From: Candidatus Saccharimonadota bacterium
Lineage (GTDB): Bacteria > Patescibacteriota > Saccharimonadia > Saccharimonadales > Saccharimonadaceae
Length of the DNA: 64,000 nt
Direction of reading: 5' to 3'
NCBI GenBank assembly: GCA_017514045.1
Contig: JAFWLS010000016.1
Span: 1 to 64,000, forward strand
Program-made: the position numbers and the translations under genes
Notes under the pieces: generated by a model
Databases searched by the model: none
Told to the model about the DNA's origin: nothing
Seen by the model: only the letters and a program-made list of their open reading frames with translations
Part shown: positions 34,441-43,032 of the stretch, one piece after another
How the letters are laid out: each line of letters opens with the position of its first letter
Position numbering within the stretch: the first letter of the stretch is position 1

Positions 34441-34791
34441 CTATTTTCTGGGCCGTGAAATATTGGCGGGACGACCATAATCTGGGAGGATAAGGTCGTG
34501 CTCATTGCCGTGATGATCGAAAAGCGGAATATGAAGTTCATGTGCGAGCGTATTTACAATGGTGGCGCCGATGCGAAGTCCGGTGAATGAGCCTGGGCCT
34601 GACATGAAGGTAATTTTGGAAAGTTGATGGAATGTTTTATTGTGTTTGGCAAGATGCTCTCGAAGAACGCTGAGAAGTTTTTCGGCCATTTCACGACCAA
34701 GATCATCATGATATTCGAAAGCTTCACCGGTTTGCGGATTAGTAAGAATAATATGCGCGGTGAAGGAGGATGTATCAAGATAAAGTTCCAT
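34441..34791 (-). CDS. tsaB: TsaB, N-terminal domain only
   Basis: A 116-residue protein; TsaB is normally 200-230. The first ASKHA-fold lobe is present with MELYLDTSS and the family hallmark SGPGSFTGLRIG (near 70). The second lobe is missing and replaced by a short basic tail. TsaB pairs with TsaD and TsaE to make t6A37 in tRNAs reading ANN codons. It overlaps the tsaE stop by one base and has AAAGGAG. It may still scaffold TsaD. Confidence 0.85.
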   Translation of the reverse strand: MELYLDTSSFTAHIILTNPQTGEAFEYHDDLGREMAEKLLSVLREHLAKHNKTFHQLSKITFMSGPGSFTGLRIGATIVNTLAHELHIPLFDHHGNEHDLILPDYGRPANISRPRK

Positions 34792-35324
34792 TATTTGGCT
34801 CCTTTTAGATTGTCTACAAGTGCATGCATCGGGCGATTAAAAACGAGGTTTCGAGAACCATCAGGTAGAATCTTAAATGATATTTTCGGATGATTGTCAG
34901 GAAGAATTTCCGCGACAGAATCGGCCCATTCGAGGATAGTTATGGCGTTCGAATTAGAGAGAGATTCGGCGAGGTTGTCGGCCATGAGTCCGGGGTCGTC
35001 AAGTCGATAAAAGTCGTAATGAATGAGCTCTAAATTGGTGTTTTTGTGTATAGAGGTGGTATTGGGGCGCTTGTCGCACTTTTCATCCGCGCTTTGTTCG
35101 TGTCTGTTCGGAGAGAAGAAATAATGCTTGCTGATGGTAAAAGAAGGCGAGGTGACGGGAGTTTTAATACCGAGACCCTTAGCTAGGTAACGAGTAAAGG
35201 TAGTTTTGCCAGCGCCGACGTCGCCGACGAGTTCAATGCAGAGGGGTAAAATTTCTCCGCTGCTTAAAAAAATACCAAGCGAATTGGCGAATTCCGATAG
35301 AGCTTGTTCAGATTTGAAAAGCAT
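34791..35324 (-). CDS. tsaE: TsaE ATPase of t6A tRNA modification
   Basis: A 177-residue protein. Walker A GDVGAGKTTFTRYLAKGLG is near residue 35, and TSPSFTISKHY and LIHYDFYRLDDP are family motifs. An insertion of about 25 residues (SPNRHEQSADEKCDKRPN) is unusual. TsaE acts with TsaB and TsaD; tsaD is about 9 kb away. TATAAT ends exactly 6 nt before the ATG and no ribosome site is seen, so the tsaE-tsaB message is probably leaderless. Confidence 0.9.
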   Translation of the reverse strand: MLFKSEQALSEFANSLGIFLSSGEILPLCIELVGDVGAGKTTFTRYLAKGLGIKTPVTSPSFTISKHYFFSPNRHEQSADEKCDKRPNTTSIHKNTNLELIHYDFYRLDDPGLMADNLAESLSNSNAITILEWADSVAEILPDNHPKISFKILPDGSRNLVFNRPMHALVDNLKGAK

Positions 35325-35342
35325 GGGGTAATTATATCACGC

Positions 35343-35371
35343 TTGACGGTTTAGAGAAAGGAGGGTAAAAT
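35343..35371 (+). promoter_or_regulatory. tRNA-Gln promoter
   Basis: TTGACG, 17 bases, TAAAAT; transcription would start about 8 nt before the tRNA. Confidence 0.8.
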
Positions 35372-35385
35372 ATAGAAGTTCTTGG

Positions 35386-35460
35386 TGGACCGTCGCCAAG
35401 TGGTCAGGCACTGGGTTTTGGTCCCAGCATTCGCAGGTTCGAATCCTGCCGGTCCAGCCA
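35386..35460 (+). tRNA. tRNA-Gln (anticodon TTG)
   Basis: TGGACCG pairs with CGGTCCA before G-CCA. The anticodon stem CTGGG/CCCAG encloses TTTTGGT, anticodon TTG. The T-arm is GCAGGTTCGAATCCTGC and CCA is encoded. The last 21 bases recur 154 bp downstream. Confidence 0.95.
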
Positions 35461-35614
35461 GACCATTTCATAAAAAATCAGCCCGGAGGGGCTTATTTTT
35501 TATGAATCACTGGGCTAGAGCCCAGTGAGAATTCTCCTCTCCTGCGTCGTCGACTCAGAAAAACAAGTTTTTCTGCGTTCTCCTCCTTGGAGGCGAATCC
35601 TGCCGGTCCAGCCA
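35440..35614 (+). repeat. tRNA-associated ~154-bp element, copy B
   Basis: The 21-bp tRNA-Gln 3' end from CGAATCC to CCA (35440-35460) is repeated exactly at 35594-35614, 154 bp apart. In between lie a terminator hairpin CATAAAAAAT / ATTTTTTATG (35469-35504), a perfect hairpin CACTGGGCT / AGCCCAGTG (35508-35527), GAATTCTCCTCTCC with CTGCGTCGTCG, the hairpin CAGAAAAAC / GTTTTTCTG (35556-35575), and CCTCCTTGGAGG. A second terminator (AATCGCC / GGCGATT) follows the repeat. Confidence 0.87.
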
Positions 35615-35735
35615 AAAATTGCTATTAGAATCGCCTTTAGGCGATTTTTGTTTTTGCATAATTTGGAGTTGTGGTATTTTGGCGCTTTGTATGAATACGC
35701 GACTAATGATCGTAATTTTGTGATATGATTAAGTT

Positions 35736-37136
35736 ATGGAAAGCCTTAAGTATTATCCCGGAGATGATGGCGCTATTGATGCAATAGACAGAAACGATGT
35801 CCGAATGGTTTGGAATGGCGCAGAGTTGGGACATGATGCTTTTGATGTGAAACCTGGACCGAGGTATGAGGATATTTCGGGAAGAGAGCGAGCGGGCGAA
35901 CAGATAATTAGACCTGAGAACGTACGAGACTTTGGTGCGGATAGAACGGAGGAAAACTTGAGGATGCTGGAAGAAATCGGTAATTCGCAAATAGCCAGTC
36001 TATATAAGAAGATGTTGGAGGAATATCCGCAACTTTGCGTTGTGAAGTTGGTAAACGAAGACGAAAATAATGCATTCTTTCAACAGACGACTAAGGATGC
36101 TACAACTGGACAAATAATGCCGGTGATTAGATTTAATTTCTCTCATCCTGAAGTGTATGGATTGAATTTGCTTGACACTCTTTCGTCTAAGGAAGATGAC
36201 TCGGACATACGAACAAGCCTTCGATACACAATGAAAATGTTGGCGGTCCGGACGGGAGCAGATTGGCAAAGATGCGCACGTAATAGGAAGATGGCGACTA
36301 GCTTGGCGTTTTTGCACGAAATGGGACATGCGCAAGATTTTATTGATAATTATTTAGTTCCGGAGTATTCGGATCGAGAAGAAATGTCTTTAGGCGAGAG
36401 AATGGCGAGTAGTGTAGCGACGGCGTCGAATAAGTTAGAGGCAGTAAAGGCGGAAGAAAGTGCGAAGTATACGGAGAAATTAGAGGAGCCATTTGAACGC
36501 AGGCATAGATTATATCGTGATATGCCGTATGAGAAACATGCGGATAAATTTGCGACCGATTACATAACAAAGCATTATGATGATTTCTTTATCATAGGAG
36601 AAAAGCCCAGTGATTTGAAAGCAGCAGTCGGAGCAAAAGCTAAGGAAGCTTTGAAGAAATTTGCTTATGGAGAGGATAGAGTAAGAGTCGAATTTGGGTA
36701 TGAGATCCCGATGGATGAAGATTTTGCTCATCTTATGGGCGTAAGTCGCGGCAATCAGATAAAAGTTGAGCCAGTCTATGAACCGAAAAAAGAGCCTTCG
36801 CAGTACGATATAAAAGAGGGGGATTATGGGCTATATGGATATGATGCTTTGAAGAGATTTGATGAGAATATGAACTATATTGCTGCCAAGCATGCTCCTA
36901 GGGTACACGAGCGTGAAAAGCTTAGTTGCGAGGGTAAAGCGATTACTACTTTGAGGGAAGGTGCTCCGCTCTATATACGGGAAGACCCAGAAAAAGAAGC
37001 TGTGAGAATTTGCGACTGTACAGTTTGGGTGCGATATATTCCCTCACGCGATCCTGAGAGCGGGAAGATAACAAATCGAATCAAATTCAATGATAAAGGT
37101 GGGCGAACGTTTACTGTTGAGAGTCTATCAGATTGA
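35736..37136 (+). CDS. Putative zinc metallopeptidase-like protein (HEXXH), unknown family
   Basis: A 466-residue protein. The motif FLHEMGHAQDFI near residue 193 is a zinc-binding HEXXH, and YEKHADKFATDYI near 267 has the E..AD..A pattern that supplies the third ligand in several gluzincins. There is no signal peptide or membrane helix, so it may act inside the cell or be exported by another route. The C-terminal 90 residues are beta-rich (REGAPLYIREDPEKEAVRIC). TATGAT ends 6 nt before the ATG: leaderless. It follows the tRNA-Gln element. Function unknown beyond the motif. Confidence 0.7.
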   Translation: MESLKYYPGDDGAIDAIDRNDVRMVWNGAELGHDAFDVKPGPRYEDISGRERAGEQIIRPENVRDFGADRTEENLRMLEEIGNSQIASLYKKMLEEYPQLCVVKLVNEDENNAFFQQTTKDATTGQIMPVIRFNFSHPEVYGLNLLDTLSSKEDDSDIRTSLRYTMKMLAVRTGADWQRCARNRKMATSLAFLHEMGHAQDFIDNYLVPEYSDREEMSLGERMASSVATASNKLEAVKAEESAKYTEKLEEPFERRHRLYRDMPYEKHADKFATDYITKHYDDFFIIGEKPSDLKAAVGAKAKEALKKFAYGEDRVRVEFGYEIPMDEDFAHLMGVSRGNQIKVEPVYEPKKEPSQYDIKEGDYGLYGYDALKRFDENMNYIAAKHAPRVHEREKLSCEGKAITTLREGAPLYIREDPEKEAVRICDCTVWVRYIPSRDPESGKITNRIKFNDKGGRTFTVESLSD

Positions 37137-37152
37137 CTTTTTGATATAATTG

Positions 37153-37220
37153 TGATATAATGAAAGTATGGTTACCTGCTTTTGCAGGTATGTATTTTAA
37201 TAAGGAGGAGGTTGTTTGGT
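37153..37220 (+). promoter_or_regulatory. Promoter, leader hairpin and strong ribosome site before a TTG start
   Basis: TGATATAAT lies near 37150-37160, then the hairpin ACCTGC-TTTT-GCAGGT, then AAGGAGGAGG about 10 nt before the TTG at 37220. The ATG at 37160 is in frame but sits ahead of this ribosome site. Confidence 0.6.
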
Positions 37221-37642
37221 TGAATATTCTTAAGGTTGGGTTTGACTTAGATGACTTCTGTGTTCGTCTGTCTAAAGTCGAGGAAAACGTTAAAGTAATT
37301 GAGCGTGAATCGACTGAGGAGAAGCTCGGAGAGATCAAAAGCTATGATTATCTGGTTAGGACCGAGAAATGCATTTGGGATCAGCACGGGGTAATCAAAA
37401 AACTGAGTGATGAGCTATTCGCGATTAAGTCCGAAATTCGGACTGAAGGAATGAACGTTTCTGGGGAGAAATTGGATAGCCTGTCAAAACGCGTTAGTGA
37501 TGCTCTGATGGCTTTGTCTGAAGTGATCCAGAGGCTATCCAAACAGAAAGACACACTTTATAAAGAGTTAGTGGCAAGCAGCCGGACGTACTATGAGAAT
37601 TGGATCAATGCGTTGCCGGGTGATTCCGACGAAGGATGTTGA
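37220..37642 (+). CDS. Hypothetical helical protein (first gene of small operon)
   Basis: A 140-residue protein from a TTG start, chosen for the strong AAGGAGGAGG site; an ATG at 37160 would add 20 residues that are really leader. The protein is almost all helix, with heptad-like regions (VRLSKVEENVKVIEREST, SEVIQRLSKQKDTLYK). No membrane helix and no known family. It is followed by two more small genes with good ribosome sites, all ending at the terminator at 38311. Confidence 0.7.
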   Translation: MNILKVGFDLDDFCVRLSKVEENVKVIERESTEEKLGEIKSYDYLVRTEKCIWDQHGVIKKLSDELFAIKSEIRTEGMNVSGEKLDSLSKRVSDALMALSEVIQRLSKQKDTLYKELVASSRTYYENWINALPGDSDEGC

Positions 37643-37705
37643 TCTATTCTTTGTAGTTCTCGTGTGTGTAACGCAAATCGCCGATGTCTTGAATAAAGGG
37701 AGGAA

Positions 37706-38122
37706 ATGACGTTGACTGTGAAAGAGCTTCTGGATAGAGCCGAAGAACATGTTGCTGGAGCGGAATACTTTGCTAATCGGCTCGCTAGAGAGACTGATGG
37801 GGATAGGCTTATGAAGCTTAGCTTGGCGAAGCTGGTAGCGCTCGAGGAAGATGCTTGGAAAGACGTTCAACATATTGATGATCATCTTGTTCCTGTTCGT
37901 GAAGCGATCAGTTCGGTATGCTATTACGATGAACTCGAAATGTCTACTAGCGATAAACTCAGTGCGCTTGTGGGGCTCAATGGTCTTGAAGATAAGATAT
38001 ATGGTTTTCGGCGAAAGTTGACTGATGATCTGATTCGGAAGATCGTGAGTAGAAAATGTGCTCTTCTGTTGGCCGCTAACCTTAGAAGACGTGGTAGCTC
38101 TGGTGATATCGAAGAAGATTAA
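37706..38122 (+). CDS. Hypothetical helical protein (second gene of small operon)
   Basis: A 138-residue protein. GGGAGGAA lies before the ATG. It is helical and charged, starting LTVKELLDRAEEHVAGAEYF, with a cluster of Arg near the C-terminus (NLRRRGSS). No motif or membrane helix seen. Similar in size and character to its neighbour, but not clearly homologous. Confidence 0.7.
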   Translation: MTLTVKELLDRAEEHVAGAEYFANRLARETDGDRLMKLSLAKLVALEEDAWKDVQHIDDHLVPVREAISSVCYYDELEMSTSDKLSALVGLNGLEDKIYGFRRKLTDDLIRKIVSRKCALLLAANLRRRGSSGDIEED

Positions 38123-38139
38123 TAAAGGAGGAAAGGTAA

Positions 38140-38295
38140 ATGATAGATGGTGATACTTTTTTATTCACTGAAGATGGGTTTTGCGATTCAAGCGATGCCA
38201 TTTTATATGGTTCTGTAGAAATCGGCACCAGCCTTGCTGACGAGATTGCCAGTATCGACTCTCCTACGGAACGGTCCGGTGGAGATGGAGACTGA
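38140..38295 (+). CDS. Small acidic hypothetical protein, 51 residues (third gene of small operon)
   Basis: ATG at 38140 after AAAGGAGGAAAGG, one of the best ribosome sites in the window. The product is rich in Asp, Glu, Ser and Gly (ends SGGDGD) with no basic residues except one Arg. Stop TGA at 38293-38295, then a terminator. The strong site and operon position make it credible despite its length. Confidence 0.62.
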   Translation: MIDGDTFLFTEDGFCDSSDAILYGSVEIGTSLADEIASIDSPTERSGGDGD

Positions 38296-38310
38296 ACATC
38301 CTGCTAAATT

Positions 38311-38335
38311 GCCCCGCAAAAAGCGGGGCTTTTTT
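38311..38335 (+). terminator. Terminator of the 37.2-38.3 kb operon
   Basis: GCCCCGC-AAAAA-GCGGGGC then TTTTTT. Confidence 0.92.
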
Positions 38336-38353
38336 ATGGCTGAGAAGGTTGGT

Positions 38354-40981
38354 TTATTCGATGACGGAGAGTTCTAATTTGAGACGCTCGATGAGGGCTT
38401 GTTTTTCTTCTATGCCACGCTTAGTCTCTTCAACGAGTTCGGCGGGAGCTTTTTTGACGTAGTTTGGGTTGTACATACGAGCGTTTAGGGCGTCTAATTC
38501 CCTGCCGACAGCAAGAATACGTTCGGTGAGTTGTTCTTTATACGTTCTGACGATCTCTGGCGGAACATCGATGTATACTTCGCGACCAGAAACAGCAAGT
38601 CTGATTCCTTTTGGCGTGCCTTTGGTTGGTCTGATGTAATCGGTACGAGTTAGGAAACGGATGAGCTCGGCGTTGTCGGCGGCTAAATCGTCATCGCCAT
38701 AGAGCAAGCCGACCTGGATGCCTTTTACGGTGTCTTTAAGGCCCGCTAGGACCTTTCTGGCTTCCGAGACGGTTAGCATAAGCCTTTCGAACTGCTCGGC
38801 GCTTATAGGGTCAAATTTGAGTGCAGAAGGCCATTTTTGATTAATGATGAGGCCGCTTGTCCAGCTGAGGGATTGCCAGATGGTTTCAGTGAGGAAGGGC
38901 ATAAATGGATGAGCTAGGATGAGGATAACTTCTAACGTGCGTTTGAGAAGGGGAATATTCTTTAGGATTTTTTGAGATTCTAGGAACCAGTCGGCATATT
39001 TGTCCCAGATGGTACTATATATTGCTTCGACTGCTTCGGCGAAGCGGTATTTCTTAAAGTCGGTTTCTAGTTGTGTGCGAAGATTATTGAGTTCTCGACA
39101 AATCCAATCTTCTCCCATGCTTTCTGTGTCATAGGTGCCAGATGCAGTAACATCGTCTGCTTGGTCCTCTGTATCGTCTATCCATGATTGAATAAGGCGA
39201 GCTATATTCCAGAGCTTGTTCGCTAGGTTACGTCCCGCGATAACTGATTCTTCAGAAAAAGCTTGAGACATACCAGCGGAACGACCGCGCAGAATGCCCA
39301 AGCGGAAAGCATCGGACCCGTATTTCCCCACTAAGTCCATTGGGTTGATGACGTTCCCTTTAGATTTGCTCATTTTCTTGCCATGGGCATCAAGGACGAG
39401 ACCGTGGAGATAGACTTCTTTGAATGGTATTTCCCCCGTGACATATAGGCCCATCATGATCATTCTAGCTACCCAGGCGAAGAGAATATCGCCTGCGGTT
39501 TCCATTACATTTAGCGGGTAGAACGGCGAGCCGTGGTCTTCGGTCCAATCTGTAGTGACGATTGGCCAATGGGATGAGGAGAACCAAGTGTCAAAGGTAT
39601 CTTCATCACGAACATATTTTACGCCGCCGATTTCGACTTCTTTGAGATTGACGCGTGAATCAAAGATCCAATCTGGCGATTCGGCATAATTGGAGGCACC
39701 GGTGCCTTGGGATGCAAGGTCGGTTTTTTGGAACATTGGAATAGGAATTCCCCATGGGATTTGACGAGAAATGTTCCAGTCCTTTAGGCCTTTAAGATAG
39801 TTAATGACAACTTGTTTTTTAGAGGAGGGATAAAATTTGATTTCATCGTTTTCTAGATGTTCGATGGCGGCCTTGGCTAGTTTTTCTGTATCGACAAACC
39901 ACTGCTCTTTTAGGGTTGGTTCGATGATGGTTCCACATTTGTAGCAGTGCGAGACAGTGTGGATTATTTCTTTGACACCAAGGAGGAGTCCTTGCTCTTC
40001 GAGGTCTTCTAAGGCTTTCTTGCGGCATTCTTCTGTGGTAAGACCGGCGTATTCTTGGCCAGCTGTTTCGAGCATACGACCGTCGTCGCCGATTACGCGA
40101 AGATTTTCGAGATTGTGGCGCTTGCCTACTTCAAAATCATCAAAATCGTGAGCTGGTGTGATTTTTACTGCGCCTGTGCCATATTCTGGGTCGGCGTGCT
40201 CGTCTTCGATGATGGGAATGGTGCGATTGGTCAATGGTAGCTTAACTTCTTTACCTATTAGGCCTCGATATCTTTCATCTGTTGGATTTACAGCTACGGC
40301 CTGGTCGCCGAAGAGTGTTTCTGGTCGAGTGGTAGATACGACAATAAATTTGTCAGGGTCTTCTGCTAGGGGATATTTGATGTCCCAGAGATGTCCTGGG
40401 TCTTCAGTATGTTCGACTTCTATATCGGCGAAGGCAGTTTGATGCTTAGGGCAGTAGTTGACGAGCTTTTCTCCTCTGTAGATCATGCCGTCATTCCACA
40501 TTTTTTCAAAGGTTTGGTATACTCTAGCGACGACGTTTTCGTCTAATGTGAATGTGAGGTCGTCCCAGGCACAAGAGGCACCTAATGCTCGGACCTGGAG
40601 TTCCATATTCCCTCTTTGCTCGGCGACGAAGTCCCAGACTTGAGCGTAGAGTTCATCGCGGGAATATTCGAAGCGGGTATGGCCGAGAGCTTCTAGCGCG
40701 CGTTCATAGACTACCCATGTCTCAAATCCCGCATGGTCGGCTCCGGGAATATACCAGGTATTGTTTCCTTTTAGTCTGTAATAGCGGGTGAGTGAATCCT
40801 CAATAGCTATGGTAAGGCCATGACCGATATGGAGATTGCCATTGGCGTTAGGTGGGGGCATGACAATTGAATAGGTGTTTTTTTGATCTGTTCGTGTCGG
40901 ATTAAAATAGCCAGACTGTTCCCAAGCACGGTAGATGTCTGGTTCAAAGCTTTGTGGCTCATAAGAAGGAGTAAATTTCAT
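38354..40981 (-). CDS. valS: Valyl-tRNA synthetase
   Basis: An 875-residue protein from the ATG at 40981 (MKFTPSYEPQSFEPD). The class I HIGH motif is in PNANGNLHIGHGL near residue 35 and KMSKSKGN near 540. A CP1 editing domain lies between, an anticodon-binding helical domain follows, and a C-terminal Val-tRNA arm coiled coil ends ALIERLKLELSVIE. It charges tRNA-Val. TATAAT ends 7 nt before the ATG and no ribosome site is present: leaderless. Confidence 0.96.
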   Translation of the reverse strand: MKFTPSYEPQSFEPDIYRAWEQSGYFNPTRTDQKNTYSIVMPPPNANGNLHIGHGLTIAIEDSLTRYYRLKGNNTWYIPGADHAGFETWVVYERALEALGHTRFEYSRDELYAQVWDFVAEQRGNMELQVRALGASCAWDDLTFTLDENVVARVYQTFEKMWNDGMIYRGEKLVNYCPKHQTAFADIEVEHTEDPGHLWDIKYPLAEDPDKFIVVSTTRPETLFGDQAVAVNPTDERYRGLIGKEVKLPLTNRTIPIIEDEHADPEYGTGAVKITPAHDFDDFEVGKRHNLENLRVIGDDGRMLETAGQEYAGLTTEECRKKALEDLEEQGLLLGVKEIIHTVSHCYKCGTIIEPTLKEQWFVDTEKLAKAAIEHLENDEIKFYPSSKKQVVINYLKGLKDWNISRQIPWGIPIPMFQKTDLASQGTGASNYAESPDWIFDSRVNLKEVEIGGVKYVRDEDTFDTWFSSSHWPIVTTDWTEDHGSPFYPLNVMETAGDILFAWVARMIMMGLYVTGEIPFKEVYLHGLVLDAHGKKMSKSKGNVINPMDLVGKYGSDAFRLGILRGRSAGMSQAFSEESVIAGRNLANKLWNIARLIQSWIDDTEDQADDVTASGTYDTESMGEDWICRELNNLRTQLETDFKKYRFAEAVEAIYSTIWDKYADWFLESQKILKNIPLLKRTLEVILILAHPFMPFLTETIWQSLSWTSGLIINQKWPSALKFDPISAEQFERLMLTVSEARKVLAGLKDTVKGIQVGLLYGDDDLAADNAELIRFLTRTDYIRPTKGTPKGIRLAVSGREVYIDVPPEIVRTYKEQLTERILAVGRELDALNARMYNPNYVKKAPAELVEETKRGIEEKQALIERLKLELSVIE

Positions 40982-41010
40982 GTTTTTTATTATAGCATAT
41001 GCTCTCTTGA

Positions 41011-41071
41011 TTGACAAAGAAGCTGAGCGTGCTATAATGAGAGTAGAAGTTGGTGCTTAGTTAGAGCACCA
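41011..41071 (+). promoter_or_regulatory. Promoter and leader hairpin of a small gene
   Basis: TTGACA (41011-41016), 16 bases, TATAAT (41033-41038). A perfect leader hairpin TGGTGCT / AGCACCA follows at about 41051-41071. It diverges from valS. Confidence 0.75.
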
Positions 41072-41099
41072 CTTACTATCTTTAAAGGAAGTGTTTGTT

Positions 41100-41309
41100 T
41101 TGTCTAGGAAACCTGGGTTTATTCCACGCAAGGATCTTACAAAAAGGTCGAAGGCGGCTGCGGATAAGGGGGAGCAGTGTTTCGCTACGACTAGTGGTGA
41201 TGTTTTGGTCCAGTCTTTGGGTAATTCCGATATTGTATCGTATGATTCAAAACATGATAGGCCCAAGTATGTAAGTGGGTTCTCTCCTTCACGGGGTAGT
41301 ACACATTAA
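41100..41309 (+). CDS. Small basic hypothetical protein
   Basis: A 69-residue protein from TTG at 41100, about 10 nt after AAAGGA. The in-frame GTG at 41091 is too close to the ribosome site. It is rich in Lys, Arg, Ser and Gly (MSRKPGFIPRKDLTKRSKAA), with one Cys and no membrane helix. A strong promoter with a leader hairpin and a terminator frame it as a single-gene unit. Unknown function. Confidence 0.6.
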   Translation: MSRKPGFIPRKDLTKRSKAAADKGEQCFATTSGDVLVQSLGNSDIVSYDSKHDRPKYVSGFSPSRGSTH

Positions 41310-41339
41310 TCTTAAACTTCCTTTTGTCCTTTATTGATT

Positions 41340-41365
41340 GGCCTCGCATATGCGAGGCCATTTTC
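41340..41365. terminator. Terminator hairpin
   Basis: GGCCTCGC-ATAT-GCGAGGCC followed by ATTTTC. Confidence 0.85.
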
Positions 41366-41817
41366 GTTCCATAGATTCCTTATTCATCGTTCACGTATTT
41401 CCCTGTTGAATAGCTAATGCTTTTCAAGAAATTATTTGACAACAAAACATAATCGGTTTATTTGTTTTGACATTTCAAAATAATATTACCGTTATGGTTA
41501 CTACTTTTTCGAATTGTGTTCTACACTCACCCAAAAGCTATTTTTGCGCAGTTTCGCTTTTGGTTATTTTGATTATATATAATACAGGATGCTAAGTCAA
41601 TAGTATGCTAGACAACAGGTATATACCGATTTATACTTTTGTGGATAATGTGGATTACTTGATTTTTTGTTATGGTAAAAAAGTGAATATACCCCAAACG
41701 CCGGCCTGCGGCCGGCGGATTGCTCCAGATTTGCTAGAAGGGAATTAGTGCTTATACCCCAAGGCGCTCGCTTCGCTCGCGCCTGCGTTCCGCGAACCTT
41801 TGTGGTATTATAAGGAT
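41366..41817. other. Non-coding AT-rich stretch with two GC-rich palindromes and a 9-bp repeat
   Basis: No convincing gene. It is AT-rich to about 41680. Then two copies of ATACCCCAA (41689-41697, 41754-41762) each precede a GC-rich palindrome: CGCCGGC / GCCGGCG at 41699-41717 and GGCGC...GCGCC with inner TCGC repeats at 41763-41783. These look like debris of a mobile element and lie directly before a transposase fragment. Confidence 0.6.
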
Positions 41818-42024
41818 ATGGCCTTTATTCGTAAATTTAAGACATCTTCAGGTAAGACTGGTATTCAGGTTTGCTATAAAGAACGTGGGAAAGTTGTAAA
41901 GACTATCCATGTTGGTTCAGCTGAAAGTGAATCGGCAATTGAAAAATTAATAAAAAAAGCACAGGGAATTATCGATAACGATAAACGGGCCCTTTTTGAT
42001 TTGTCTAAATTTGATAGATCTTGA
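41818..42024 (+). pseudogene. Fragment resembling the N-terminus of an IS1634-like transposase
   Basis: A 68-residue frame. AFIRKFKTSSGKTGIQVCYK followed by KVVKTIHVGSAES and an EKLIKKAQ helix resembles the start of IS1634-type transposases, which are about 500-600 residues. No DDE region follows; the next gene converges 25 bases later. TATTAT ends 6 nt before the ATG, so it could still be expressed as a small protein. The family call is from memory of the pattern. Confidence 0.55.
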
Positions 42025-42048
42025 TTATAATATAACTTTGGAGCTGTT

Positions 42049-43014
42049 CTATTTTTTATGTAGTCGCTGATTTACGATACGGAGTTTCTTGTAGAGGCTA
42101 TATTTGGTTTTGTTTAATGGTAGATCCCAGGTGCCAGAGTAAGTGCGCGCGAATCCACCAAACGATTTTTTAAAGCGAGTGAACCCAGCCCATGGATGGT
42201 TGGCTGGTGCATCTTCTGGGGCAATGCCCCAAAAATCAAAATATTTAAGGCCTTTTTCTTTGGCGTCGAAAAGAGAATTACAAAGTAATCCGACTGTAGT
42301 GGGAAGATTTTTATAGGTGGGGTCGGAGGCGGATTGCATGTAGAAACGGGTGGAATTTTCTGTATCGTCAAAGAATAACGAGGCGGCAACGATCTTGTCC
42401 GATTGTGTTTCCGGATTTTTGAGGTGAACTAGATAAAGTGAAGCGAAAGGCTGTTCGAGCTCCTTTTTCAGATGAGATTCTTCGTATGCCGTTATGCCTT
42501 TACGTTTAGCGAGTGCTTGTTGGAGCCGAACTAGATGTTTAATGTCATTTGGGTTGTGCGAAATTTCTACTGAGAGATTTTTGCGTGGAAACTGATTGTG
42601 TCCTAGGCGTGTGCCGTGTGAAAAACCAAGAACTAGATCTTCTTTGCTTGGTGTTAGATCTAGGAGCCATGTATGTGCTGGTTCGATGTCTTTGGTCTTT
42701 TGGAGCTTCTGTGAAGCCATATAATTGGCCGTAAAGGGTTCTGTAGGCTCGACCCTGATAAAGATGCAATGTTCGTGCCTTGCTAGGCTTACGAGCGATT
42801 CTATGGCCTTTTGAAAGGATTTTTGTGCGACGGCTGGATCGGTCTTGGAAGATTTTACGGATGGACCATAGGGAACTGATAAGTATGAGCCTAGTTTTAT
42901 TGGGGTTTTAATAGCCATATATTCATAGTCTGGGGTGGATTTTCGGAATGTCTTGTGTCCGGCGGATTGCTCGTAGGCTTCCCATGCGGTGGACTGAAGA
43001 AAGTGTTTAAACAT
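42049..43014 (-). CDS. FemX/FemAB-like peptidoglycan bridge aminoacyltransferase
   Basis: A 321-residue protein with the double GNAT-like fold of FemAB. The late motif YFDFWGIAPEDAPANHPW and GFTRFKKSFGG near residues 265-290 are typical. These enzymes add amino acids from aminoacyl-tRNA to the lipid II side chain. The helical hairpin seen in staphylococcal FemA is not evident, as in FemX-type members. TATAAT ends 6 nt before the ATG: leaderless. It suggests that a cross-bridge is made. Confidence 0.85.
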   Translation of the reverse strand: MFKHFLQSTAWEAYEQSAGHKTFRKSTPDYEYMAIKTPIKLGSYLSVPYGPSVKSSKTDPAVAQKSFQKAIESLVSLARHEHCIFIRVEPTEPFTANYMASQKLQKTKDIEPAHTWLLDLTPSKEDLVLGFSHGTRLGHNQFPRKNLSVEISHNPNDIKHLVRLQQALAKRKGITAYEESHLKKELEQPFASLYLVHLKNPETQSDKIVAASLFFDDTENSTRFYMQSASDPTYKNLPTTVGLLCNSLFDAKEKGLKYFDFWGIAPEDAPANHPWAGFTRFKKSFGGFARTYSGTWDLPLNKTKYSLYKKLRIVNQRLHKK

Positions 43015-43032
43015 GAGTCAATTATAACATAA

